From Ceratorhiza oryzae-sativae (taxonomy: Eukaryota; Basidiomycota; Agaricomycetes; Cantharellales; Ceratobasidiaceae), in contig JARWMV010000249.1 of assembly GCA_030998015.1 (NCBI GenBank), positions 682,001 to 746,000 of the forward strand: a stretch of 64,000 bases of DNA, given 5' to 3'. Positions 46,120 through 56,070 of this stretch are shown here, piece after piece. Numbering within the stretch: the first letter of the stretch is position 1; the number at the start of each line of letters is the position of its first letter. Under the pieces are notes generated by a model that searched no databases, had not been told where the DNA came from, and saw only the letters and a program-made list of their open reading frames with translations. A program made the position numbers and the translations under genes.

Positions 46120-48221
46120 TCAGAATACACCCGAATTTATGAACATTCTTGAAGACTCGTGTCTGGCCTGTCGCTTTGTTCTGTCGGTTGCGGTGAACTG
46201 AGCCAATTCCCGACCATCAACTGTAAACATGGTTATCATTCGGGTTACTGTTTTGGCAAAACTTCCCTTACCAATTGGAAACGAGCGCCAATGAATGCCA
46301 CCACCTGGTGCAGACTCACTAGAGTCGTGCCATTCTAATTGTCTGCCATAGCGATCTGCCCATTCGCGAAGCTGAGCGCTGGGAGGCACATCACGATCAG
46401 TCCGCCAGAAAGATTGAAAGTAATCATTGTCTCTGTATAGCGCCCAAGCTTCTGCTATCTTATCTTCGATCTCGTATTGAATTCGATCCGCTGACCCAAG
46501 CCCGAGCGATTCGACTCGTACTGCATGTTGGTTGATGCGATTCCGGAGGTATGTCTGAAACTGAGAAATAGACATATTTTGAGTATTTTTCTACACAGAT
46601 CTTGTCAATTCCTCTGCCGGATAGGTAAGCGCTCTCAGTTCACCTGATTTGAAACTTGTAGTGATAAGTCTGCTTGAGCATCAAGAACGTAAAATAGATG
46701 GTTTTGAAAAACGGCGCATATATGTTCCCACGGCCATTTACCCCATTCTTTAAAATAAGGTGGGCATATCAGAGAAGACACAAGGCAAAGCAGCGTTGCC
46801 ACAAGATTAGCGTGAGCTGGTCCAGTAACTGTGGCCTCTAGTTCGGTCACAAGTGGCAATAGCTCGTTTTCAACCGTGATGCAATGGTGAAACTGCATGA
46901 AGAGCATGGAAGAAAACATCCCAAACATCCACAATGTACATTGGACGATGTAAGTTGCCAAGTATTTTGGGATATATGTCTGCAGTTGGCTTATAAACTG
47001 CCAGGGACAACTTGTCAATTTGGCTAGTGTCGTTGACCCACCAGCACCATTTGATTTCGGCGCTCCATTTGACTCTGTGGCCAAGTTCGACTTAGCGGGG
47101 CCGACCGACTGATTGACTTTATGGTAGTCAAGGCCCGCCGTAGTCCCGGAGAAAAAGATTCGCCCCACAGAGGCAGTAGAGGAAGCAAAGCGCTGGGAAT
47201 ATTTGAAGTATTTTTTCAGTCGGCTAAAAAGATCTTGGTTCTGTAGCCTTTCTTCGTGTTTCGAGGCAGCCAAAAAGATGAATTCACCCAGCAAAACCCG
47301 ACCTCTGTCCGATGAGACTTCTGGGAGCCTACCACCCTCTGACGGCAAGACGATTTGGCTCATGTCTAGTGGAAGATGGTGACGGAATGTATCGACCAAT
47401 ACATCTCGAGTAGCAGTTTCCAGTAGGTGCTGAAGTGCCGCCTTCGTATCCCAGTACCAAATTGTAGTTTCCATTATTTTACAGGCCTCTTCAGATACAC
47501 GCTCACTGAGAAGCTTAGCTTCCAATTTTTTTACCAGGATTTCTGCAGGCCAAGCACTACCCAAGGATGATACTCGATAAAGACGCTCAATGAACGAAAG
47601 CCTGGCTAGATTTGTGGTAGAAATATTGTACCTGTTGGCTATGTGAGACAACCCATGACGAATGCTTGTGTCCCAGAGGTTTCCGAAGTCCTTTCCCATC
47701 GTTTCTAAACGAATGCTAAGCACAGACTGAATGGCGAGCGCGAAAAAGTAGCAGTTGTACGTGAACAAGTTATAATTGCATGACTTTTCGCCCTCATGGA
47801 TAGCACGGCAAATTTTTAAGATATCGCTGATATCTTGATGAACAGGGAGTCGTATTTCAATGACAACGTCGGAGCTTTGGAAATCGGTACCTGGGTCATC
47901 TTCAGAAGGGAAATGCTGGATAATATCATAAGCCTGAGAACCATTAGGACTTAAGGAGTTGAGGCGAGCCCTTGGATCTCCCATGCGTTCTACTCTGCAA
48001 ACCGAACCGTCTTCAAGTTTAAGGACAATGAACTCGTGCCGAAAACCCGTCCTATATTTTCTATGCTGTAATAGCTGGAACTTGGTGCAAGGTAACTCTT
48101 TGTACCAGCCGCCATCCAGCCTGAGTGGGAATTTCAGGACCATGCCATTCTTATTGCACCCAGAGGATGAGGCCAGAGAGGGATTAGAGCTCGAGCCGGA
48201 CCAGGGAAAAACCCAAGACAT
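46120..48221 (-). CDS. Membrane protein with His and Asn-Cys (LRAT/NlpC-like) signature, unidentified
   Basis: Two exons (48221-46644, 46560-46120) join in phase to 672 residues. The N-terminal domain has His62 in YRTGFRHEFIVLKLEDGSV and Asn156-Cys157 in CNYNLFTYNCYFFALAIQSV. A His on a beta-strand followed by an 'NCxxFA' helix is the arrangement of LRAT/NlpC-P60-like papain-fold proteins, which act as acyltransferases or peptidases. A mid-region of alpha helices and a Ser/Asn/Gly linker (KSNLATESNGAPKSNGAGG) precedes two probable TM segments at about 421-444 and 471-487. A soluble C-terminal exon (FQTYLRNRINQHAVRVESLG) follows. The family and activity are not established. It lies between two of the helical-bundle paralogues, on the same strand. 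Confidence 0.62.
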
Positions 48222-49006
48222 GACGAAGTGGCCGCAGACGGGGGTATGGGTGCCGAAGCCTAAATTCCCTTTTGACTAGTTTTATTTGCATATGTGCATG
48301 ATTAGTGATACCACAGTACCAGGACATAGGGAGTTGCCGACGACTCAATCTTGATCGCTCATCCCTCTACCTCTTTGAAGTGATTCATACACACATGTAA
48401 ACCTAATCGCCTTAACCTTCTGATAGAGAGCGCTAAGGCGGTGTCTTAGGATCCTGCTTTTGGAATTATGCAGAAGCAATGCACTGGCACAGTAGAATAA
48501 CGGGGGAATGGAAGGAGAGTATAACGCGGTCTCCAAGCTCAGCATACAGACAGATTTAGTGTTTGTGGTCCAGCGTGCGATATCATCCTGTACGCTCACA
48601 AGTAGCTTGTCCATCCGTGTCTCGGTTAAAATCCACGATATACGGCCCTGGCTCAGGAAGTAACCTGGACAGCGCTAGCTGCCCATCGATTTGCCAAACG
48701 ACACTAACCTTGAGGAATGTGAAATTCCCAACCTTTTCACCATCCCGGGATATTGGGCACAAGCGTTGGTCACCCTCATACCAGTGCTTGTTGCGCCCAG
48801 TCGTTAGCTGACAACAATTATGAACGGTTGCCGTTTGGCCTCGGGATCACGTTAGACACCAAGGAGCGTATCCTCTAAACTGCGATGTTGCCTCGTTTTG
48901 GTAACCCCAGTGTGTTACGTTCAATGATGTACTGTATTTAGGTGTGACGGTTTGTATCACAGAAATCCAGAAGGGTCTCCCCTTTTGAGGCAAGGTTGAG
49001 TGCATT
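48222..49006. other. Spacer upstream of the LRAT/NlpC-like gene
   Basis: 785 bp. A minus ORF at 48,345-48,614 (MDKLLVSVQDDIARWTTNTK...) has no recognised motif. A plus ORF overlaps it. Apart from probable promoter sequence near 48,230-48,330 (the 3' flank of the helical gene lies to the right), no feature was identified. Confidence 0.35.
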
Positions 49007-49965
49007 TTAAAGCACCATCTCAACTAAAAAAAAAAATGCCTGCCCCTCCCAGGGGCTGAAAGAAATTATAATATTATATGTTACATTATTTTGATTCGCT
49101 GGATCCAATTCGTGCTCCGCGCTTTTCCTCTGATCCCACCCCTCGTCGTGCTGCTGTCGGAGCTCGGATATGGTTTGAACCATCGCGTGAATGGCATTGT
49201 GCATTTCCTTGGTCCTTTTTTCGAGTGACTCGAGACGCTCAATGTGACTGTTGACGGTTTCAATGAAGCTTCGAAGCTCCGCACGAGTCTGAGCAGCGGT
49301 CGCTGTCGCCATAAGGCCGTTCTTGAACTATGCGAGATTGGTGTGAGAAGTATGACTGGAAGGTTATTCCACGAGAGACCTACGGAAAACATGGTGACGC
49401 GACCTTGGATGTGCTCGTTCATGGTTTGAAGGAGTCGTTGAATCTCTTCTTGTGAACCAAACTTGACGGCTGGAGACTCGGTGAGTACGCCCTGGATCTT
49501 GAGAAAGCCATCCAAGAGATCCCTAGAGGATGCGTCAGTATTGAAACGGGTAAGGTGGCTGTTGGTTCGTACTCGGTAAACTCGCCAATGAGAACTATAT
49601 GTTCATCATCAACTCCATTCGAACCATTTTCTGGGAGAAGCTCAATCTGCTCGACGACATTTTTCGCAAACTGGGTGTACTCTTCGATCCGTGTGGCTTG
49701 CTCTCGGGCGTTTTCGTCATTGGCAGCCGGCGCCTGTAACATATCAGGCTAGGTTCGCATTCAGCCTGATACCAACGAGCCGTTTCGCAGTGTAGAGTTG
49801 GCTTACCTTTAGCGTCGCCGCCCATGCGCTCAGCGCGCGAACAAATTCGGCGGTGGCGGGTATGTTGATGACGCGCATAGCCTTTTTGGCTATTAGACGG
49901 GACACGTTGGGAAGGGCGCGCTCGGGGAGAGCGGGTGCAGGACGTTTGACGGCAGCGGTGGCCAT
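49007..49965 (-). CDS. Small all-helical protein, MLKL/HeLo-like N-terminal bundle (copy 2)
   Basis: A paralogue of the gene at 43.3-44.3 kb, with the same four-exon layout. Exon 1 also encodes exactly 53 residues, ending RVINIPATAEFVRALSAWAA then TLK. Exon 2 reads PDMLQAPAANDENAREQATR, which is nearly the same as copy 1 (PDVLQAPAENDENAREQASR). Then EEYTQFAKNVVEQIELLPEN, RDLLDGFLKIQGVLTESPAV, EEIQRLLQTMNEHIQGRVTM and the coiled coil NGLMATATAAQTRAELRSFI, ERLESLEKRTKEMHNAIHAM. It is about 270 residues long. Function is unknown; the fold inference is as for copy 1. The last residues after DPANQNN may be read-through of an unspliced end. The gene is divergent from the HSPA12-type gene, the starts being 551 bp apart. 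Confidence 0.6.
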
Positions 49966-50515
49966 GGTACCGATGTTCTCGAGCGGTCTGGTGGTGGTGG
50001 TGGAAGGGAAAGCAAATGGACAAGCGCTCCCTTGCTGGCGTGGGTGGCTGCACAGCATCGACGAGCGTGCATGTATGCGTTCTGAGTCTCATGCAACAAG
50101 TCCACACAGGATAGGTTGGCGGAAATAAAATAAAAATTGTTCGGATGTTTTGGTCTGCCCTTTGGCGTTGGGTGACCGATGGTCGACATCGCGGTTCCTG
50201 GCGGGCATTCAGCCTAGCCCGAGATACAGCCAACGGGTCGCTCTTGGTTACCTGGAATGGAATAATATATCAAAAAAGAGGCTGATGAACTGCCTGGGCT
50301 TGGTAACAAACCTCGAGCTGTACGCGCTGGCTGGCAGTGCTCCCGCCTCGCCACAGTCATTAGCCATTTGCATGGGAGAACCACGTGATCCCTAGATCCT
50401 GTTCCTGGAGGCTGTGCAGACCTGCCATGTTTAGCGCTCGCGAATGTGGTCTTGACGGCTCGGGCTTTGTTGGCAAGGCCGGTGTTCTCCCCTCCACCTC
50501 CATCTCGTGCTCGCC
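49966..50515. promoter_or_regulatory. Divergent promoter between helical gene 2 and the Hsp70-like gene
   Basis: 550 bp between opposed start codons. It contains a CACGTG-like ACCACGTGATCC at about 50,382 and C-rich/T-rich stretches. ORFs here (for example 49,893-50,189 minus) are low-complexity Pro/Ser/Arg frames and are not supported. Confidence 0.4.
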
Positions 50516-53442
50516 ATGTCGTGCTGCGGCGAGAATCGCAACAAGCAGGAAAACAACCAGGGCAACCAGGGCAACTATGCCGCCAACGTCAACGGCATGG
50601 TCCAGCAGCAGCCGGGCATCCAACCGGGCATGATCCACCAGCCGCAACCGGTCGCCATGTCCCCGCCGCCGCTGTCGTACCAGCCCCAGCGACAGAGCAG
50701 CTATGGACTCCCCTCGCTCCACAGCAACCAGCAAAACGGCATGGGTGGAATGCAGATGAACCAGTTCGGCCAACTCATATTGCCGCCTGCCCCAAGTTCG
50801 ACACTGGTCAACACGCAACAGCCGTCAGTCCATGGCAAGGAGCCGACGACGAGCTCGCTTCGTGACAGTATGATCTCCCCCCCACCCATGGCGATGTATC
50901 CAAACGGCGGGGGGATGGGCCAATTTGGGGGGATGGGTATGGGTGCTGTCCCAGCGCAGATCGTATCCTATGCCCCGCCGCAGGCAACAGAAGACGGCAG
51001 AATGAGCGTGTCGATTGATTTCGGTACGACGTTCTCGGGTGTGGTGAGTCTCTTGCTATTCATCGATCATCGACCTGGAGCTGATGACAAATTCGCCAGG
51101 CGTTTGGGTCGGCTCGTTTCGCAGGAGGCCGCGTCCAGCAGATCTTGCAGTGGCCGGGCTCGTTTGAAAACTTCCGCAAGATCCCAACATGTCTGCTCTA
51201 CAACGAACAGGGACAGGTCCTTGCTTGGGGTCTCGAAGCCAAGGTACGATGCAGAATGCTTGTCATTTGATACACTGCCTCACGAATGAGCGTGCCCAGA
51301 ATGCCCCGCCCATGCCTGGTTCCATTCGGTGTGAATGTGAGTACCTGTGTACCATTGCGAGACACAGTACTCATTGGCCTTTTGAACAGGGTTCAAGCTG
51401 TACCTGGAACCCAAGAGTCTGCGAGAAGGAACAATTGACCCTCGTTTGCCGGCCTTGCCGGTCAGTTTTCCTCTCAGCTGATGCGGATCTGTTTTGACAT
51501 TCGTTCAATCCCACAGCCTGGCAAGAAGCCCATCGACCTGATCGTTGACTTTTTGTCCTGCCTCTGGGACTACGCCAAGCAACAGATTACTCGCGGGATC
51601 GGTGCTGTGGCGGACTTGGGTGAGCCTCGATTTGTCACCTCATCAGAACAACTGCTTAACGATCTACACCAACAGATACCGCCAATGTATGGCTCACTGT
51701 TCCTGCAGCGTGGGACGCCAAGGGATGTGATATCATGCGCGATGCCGCTATCAAGGCTGGACTCGTTCAAAACGCATCCGCGACCAAGGGTTTCGACAAG
51801 GATTGGAGAGACCGGCTTCGCATCATCACGTACGTCAGTTCCTCAGCTCCTACTCATCCCGTTTAGCTAATCCTCGACCCACAGCGAACCCGAAGCAGCC
51901 GCAGTCCACTGTGCTCACCTCACAGACCTCCACCAACTCCGTCCGTCGCAAAACTTTATGATCTGCGATGCCGGAGGCGGAACCGTCGACTTGGCCATCT
52001 ACAAGATTCTCGGTAGTTTGACCAGTCTCGAGATTGGCGAAGTCTGCGCCCGAAGCGGTGCCAACTGCGGTAGTCTGTTCCTCGACTTGCGGTTCAGGGA
52101 CCTGGTAGCCCGGCTGTTGGAGAGCCATCCGGCCCACACAGATGCATCGAGTTTGGCCTACTTCCAGCATGCGTTTGCGGAGACGGATAAGCTTGCTTTC
52201 AGGGGCGAGGAGGATGATCGTGAGTGCTTTTTGTCTTGATTTCTTTTTGATTCACTAGGAGGTTGACGCGGGATATTAGGAACGCCGTTCCAGTTCAACT
52301 GTTTCAACGTCGAAGATCAGGATGATCGTTCGGTTGGATTGATCAATGGCGAGTTGAACATTCCCGGAGCGCTGCTGAGGACCGAGGTGAGTTGGTTGTC
52401 TCCGGTTTGGTGCGGGGAGATGCTGACGAAAGGGCATCGGCATAGGTCTTCGATCCGGTGATCGCCCAAGTGCTGCAGTTGATCGAGGATCAGCTTTCCC
52501 GATGCCAACAAAAGATCGACGCACTCTTGTTGGTCGGTGGGTTCTCTGGGAGCGAGTATCTCTTCAAGCGTGTCGATGTGAGTGGAGATCTCAGCCCACT
52601 TAGGGACATCAAATAATCGGATTTGCGCTCCAGGAACGCTTTGGCTCTCGAATTGGTGTGATTGCACGACCGGCGGATGCGGATACTGCGACTTGCCGAG
52701 GCGCTGCGCGATACGGTCTTTCGAACCGGGCGTTGGTGTCGAGTGTGATTGCGCCTAGGGCATACATCATGAAGGTCGGTTTCTCCCCACTTAGGTCGAT
52801 CGCATTGCCACTAACGATTTGAATAGGTCAAACTTCCCGCCGAGCCCGAGGATTGGCAAAAACGGCCGGCATATATCAGCCAGAACAACGCCGGGGTCAA
52901 CATTTGCGAGAACCGGTTGCAGTATCTTGTCCAAAAGGGCGCGATTCTCCGAAAGGGCCAGCGGGTCAAGACCAAGTTTTGCAAGTTTTCCCAAGGTCCT
53001 CAGGGTACGCATTCATTCTTTTTTTTTTTTTTTTTCCCTTACAACTTGAATTCATTTTCTGGCGACTAATCTACGTGATGACGACCAGACTCGACATTCG
53101 TGGCGGTGCTATATACATCCGACAGCGAGCGCGTGATGCGGTACACCGACGAGGGCGAAACGACCGAGCTGTGCAAGTGGACTGTCGATTTGAGTTCGTT
53201 GCCCAGCTTTGCGGACCACGCGCGGATGGGCGGTCGGGACGGGTTCTACACAGGTAACGTGGCACCGCTTAGACCTCGATGCTTGTTTCAACTGACCTCG
53301 TGGGACGCGCGTGTTCGTTTTTTTTTTTCACCCTCCAGAATTTGAACTCGGGCTCGAGCTTGATAGTGCAGAAGTCCGGGGTGTGTTGTTGTACAACGGA
53401 GACGAGTGGGGTCGGGTCGTGTTTGAGTTTTTGAATGGGTAA
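50516..53442 (+). CDS. Hsp70-like ATPase, HSPA12 type, with disordered N-terminus
   Basis: About nine exons, about 800 residues. The N-terminal ~165 residues are rich in Gln, Asn, Pro and Met and start MSCCGENRNKQ, where the Cys pair could be lipidated. The actin-like ATPase domain then starts SVSIDFGTTFSGV (phosphate-1), continues FENFRKIPTCLLYNEQGQVL and TVPAAWDAKGCDIMRDAAIK, and has phosphate-2 NFMICDAGGGTVDLAIYKI and the adenosine motif DALLLVGGFSGSEYLFKRV. The C-terminal part (APRAYIMK, KLPAEPEDWQKRPAYISQNN, VLLYNGDEWGRVVFEFLNG) lacks a classical substrate-binding domain, as in HSPA12 proteins. The GTG at 50,507 is not used as start; the first ATG is 50,516. A 17-nt T tract lies in the intron near 53,019. 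It is flanked by two helical-bundle genes. Confidence 0.85.
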
Positions 53443-53823
53443 AGGGGCGGGAAAGGTTGTCGAGTTGGGGTCTTCTTTTTTTTTTTTGTTTTGTTTTTGT
53501 GATCTTGTGGTTGTTGGGATTCGGTGTTCTGGCTGGCTTTTTTTTTTTAAGGTGGTTGTATACACTACTCATTTATATATATACCTCTTAGTTTGGCGTT
53601 GCGCAAAGTTGGGCTGTCGTCAACTACAAGTCTGTACTCATGTTAGTTTAAAACTGAGGGCATTTCTGGGTCTTATATATATATGCATATTGACTATGTT
53701 CGGTTGCTCATTCTAAGGACTCGGTGGACGTGAACGCACAGGTCACGTGGATGGCAGCAAGCCATGCTAGTTGCATTTCTAGGTATAACTATATTTAGAT
53801 TTATGGATATCAGTAGCATACCC

Positions 53824-54765
53824 TCAGGCACAGCCAAACCCGCCTAATGTCCACGAGTTCACGTCCTGCGGTGCATACGCCATGAGTTCAGGTTTGAAAC
53901 TAAAAAAAAAACGTAGATCTTAAGTGCAATGCATATTGCACTGCACTGCCCACCAGCGTGTGCAATCGATAGCAAGGCGCTAACCTGGAACTCTAGCCGC
54001 CCCAGCCGTGCATCGCTCTCGCCGATCCGGCGGCTCAACTGTGCAACTAGTTGTTCGACACTCTCTTGAGAGTGCGCCGCAAGCCAGTTGGCTAAAAGCC
54101 TGTTATTCAGCTATAAAATAATGAATGTTACATTAGAACAAAATTTAAAATTTTGAGGAGCAATTGCCTACGCAAAATGTGATCGTCTTGTTCAGAATTT
54201 CGATTTTCTGACGTTCTAGGTGGCTCCGGATATCGACTTGGTGTGTAAGCTTGGTTTGGAAACGTTCCTCTTGCAGGGCTTGCAGCTCGGATCGCACTTT
54301 TTTGAGGTACCTATTCGTTAATGGTAAGGCGTCCGGACGCTGAGTCTTTAGGGTGACCATCCTTACTCGTCGAATTCCTGAAGCTGAATTAAGAGGTTCT
54401 TCATGCTGTGGTTCGCACGGGCCACTCCAAAGGTATTGATGCCCTCCGCAGCGTCCTGAATGACGAGGAAGTATTGCTAGGTTTGGGCTACCAATTCTTG
54501 CGTATCACGATCATTATTTTCGGGCTCCTGTAGAATTCGAGGCTGTCTTGTATCAGTTTGACACTTTTATCGTCAAATGTTAGACGCTAACCTTCAGAGA
54601 TGCAAGCCAATCTTGAATCTGGCGAGCGAAAGTATCAACCGCCGGAATGTTGATGAGGCCAGCCGCTTCCGTGGCGAGCAACAAACTCCCACTACGAAAG
54701 GGCCTTCGTCGGAAAGGAGTATGAGCAGGAATGTGGTTAGGAGCTATGGCAGTGGCCATTGTCAA
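53824..54765 (-). pseudogene. Helical MLKL/HeLo-like gene, copy 3, with in-frame stop
   Basis: The third paralogue. Exon 1 encodes SLLLATEAAGLINIPAVDTF then ARQIQDWLASLK, which aligns with copies 1 and 2. Exon 2 reads EPENNDRDTQELVAQT, then TAG (complement of 54,477-54,479), then QYFLVIQDAAEGINTFGVAR and HSMKNLLIQLQEFDE. In the aligned copies this position lies inside the second helix. Exon 3 reads YLKKVRSELQALQEERFQTK, LERQKIEILNKTITFC, and exon 4 NNRLLANWLAAHSQESVEQL, SRRIGESDARLGRLEFQ. Everything except the single stop is intact, so this is either a recent pseudogene, a read-through case or a gene with a small unrecognised intron. The 3' boundary is approximate. It starts MTM at 54,765 or MAT at 54,759. 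Confidence 0.5.
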
Positions 54766-54948
54766 TGTCTGCGAAGGTAGTCTTGTGCGATTGAATGTGT
54801 GTCACCCAAAGTGGAGATGGAGAAAGTGGAGGCAGGAAGGGAGAATCGCAACCATAGGCCGGTGCCTGAAGCCAGCAGAGCCCTGATGCGCGTTGCCTTG
54901 CTTGGCCAGTGAAAAGGCGTGTTTGATTGATCTGTTAAAGGCGAAAAA

Positions 54949-55558
54949 ATCACGAAAACGTGCCCCCATCTAATAACTGCTCGGAAGGCATTGAGTCCAT
55001 TGAGTCCACTGAAATTAATGGTCCCACCTCGAGCTATCACGAGCTCATTGAGCATTGCAAGTTAGTGCATGATCGGGCGCCTACATTGCAAATGTTGACC
55101 AGAATGTAAACCCGCCATTATTTTTTAAAATAAATACGTTCGGTCGATCCTGCAGACCGAAATAACCTTGTATGCATTGGGCGTGCTCGCATCATGTACA
55201 GTTTCAAGTGCGCTCGTTTGGTTCGGGGCCGCCCAACAGTGGTCCGACAATTCAACGTCTAGGCTCCACACATTTCATAAGACCACGGTCGAACTTCCCC
55301 GCAGTACTACAAGCCCGCTTCATCTGCATCACACGCAGGGTAGTTTGGCCCGCAGAATCCATTGAACGCATTAATTGTAAAAAATAACGGTGGGTTTACA
55401 TTCTGGTCAACATTTGCAATGTAGGCGCTCGATCATGCGCTAATTTTGCAATGCTCAATGAGCTCGTGAGAGCTCGAGGTGGGACCGTTAATTTCAGTGG
55501 ACTCAATGGACTCAATGGCTTCCCGAGCAGTTATTCGATGGGGGCGCGTTTTCGTGAT
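54949..55558. repeat. Foldback element: ~180-bp inverted arms around a ~245-bp core
   Basis: The sequence 54,949-55,127 recurs as reverse complement at 55,375-55,558. Matching blocks, in order from the outside, are ATCACGAAAACG, TAACTGCTCGG, TTGAGTCCATTGAGTCCACT, GAGCTCATTGAGCATTGCAA, and TTGACCAGAATGTAAACCC. The arms differ by scattered substitutions. The core has no convincing gene. It may be a non-autonomous foldback/MITE element, or a transcribed long hairpin able to feed RNA interference. Confidence 0.8.
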
Positions 55559-56070
55559 GATCCCTTTGGACACATGACCTATACTTTTTTTTGCATACAT
55601 ATTTAGAGACCTACACGAGCACAAGGTCGAACTGGTCAAGGAGAAACAACAAAGCAACCGGGCGGCACGGGGCACGAGAGGGCGAAACGAGTGACAGAGG
55701 TCAAACGGCCCGGAGGCGTACTAAAGAGAGTGGACAATCAAATACATGACCCATACCTTGCTCAAATCGAGTCCATTATCATATTGTGTCGATGCATCCT
55801 CTTCTTACTCCATGTTTCGCCCTCCCCGCGTCCCTTGTGGGTCATTGCCCGTCAGCTCTCCCTCTTAGGTTTTCAGCCTGGCCTGCTAGTTGAGCTCACA
55901 GTCGAAGCGCCGGTCACACCTGTCCTGCCATTTAGCAACCTCTAAACTACCAGCAGCTTGTGATAACTACGGAAGTTCCCGGTATTGTCCTATTTAATTC
56001 CGATACCACAACTATTATCGCGTGCGACTGAGACCAAAAGTAGCGGAGACAGGCTTCAGTAAGACCTCTA
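55559..56070. other. Spacer 3' of the DUF6533 gene
   Basis: About 510 bp between the foldback element and the stop of the seven-TM gene. A plus ORF at 55,691-55,945 has no recognised motif. No other feature was seen. Confidence 0.35.

Noticed and set aside
50507..50515. GTG start for the Hsp70-like gene
   Set aside because: Eukaryotic nuclear genes rarely initiate at GTG, and an ATG lies 9 nt downstream.
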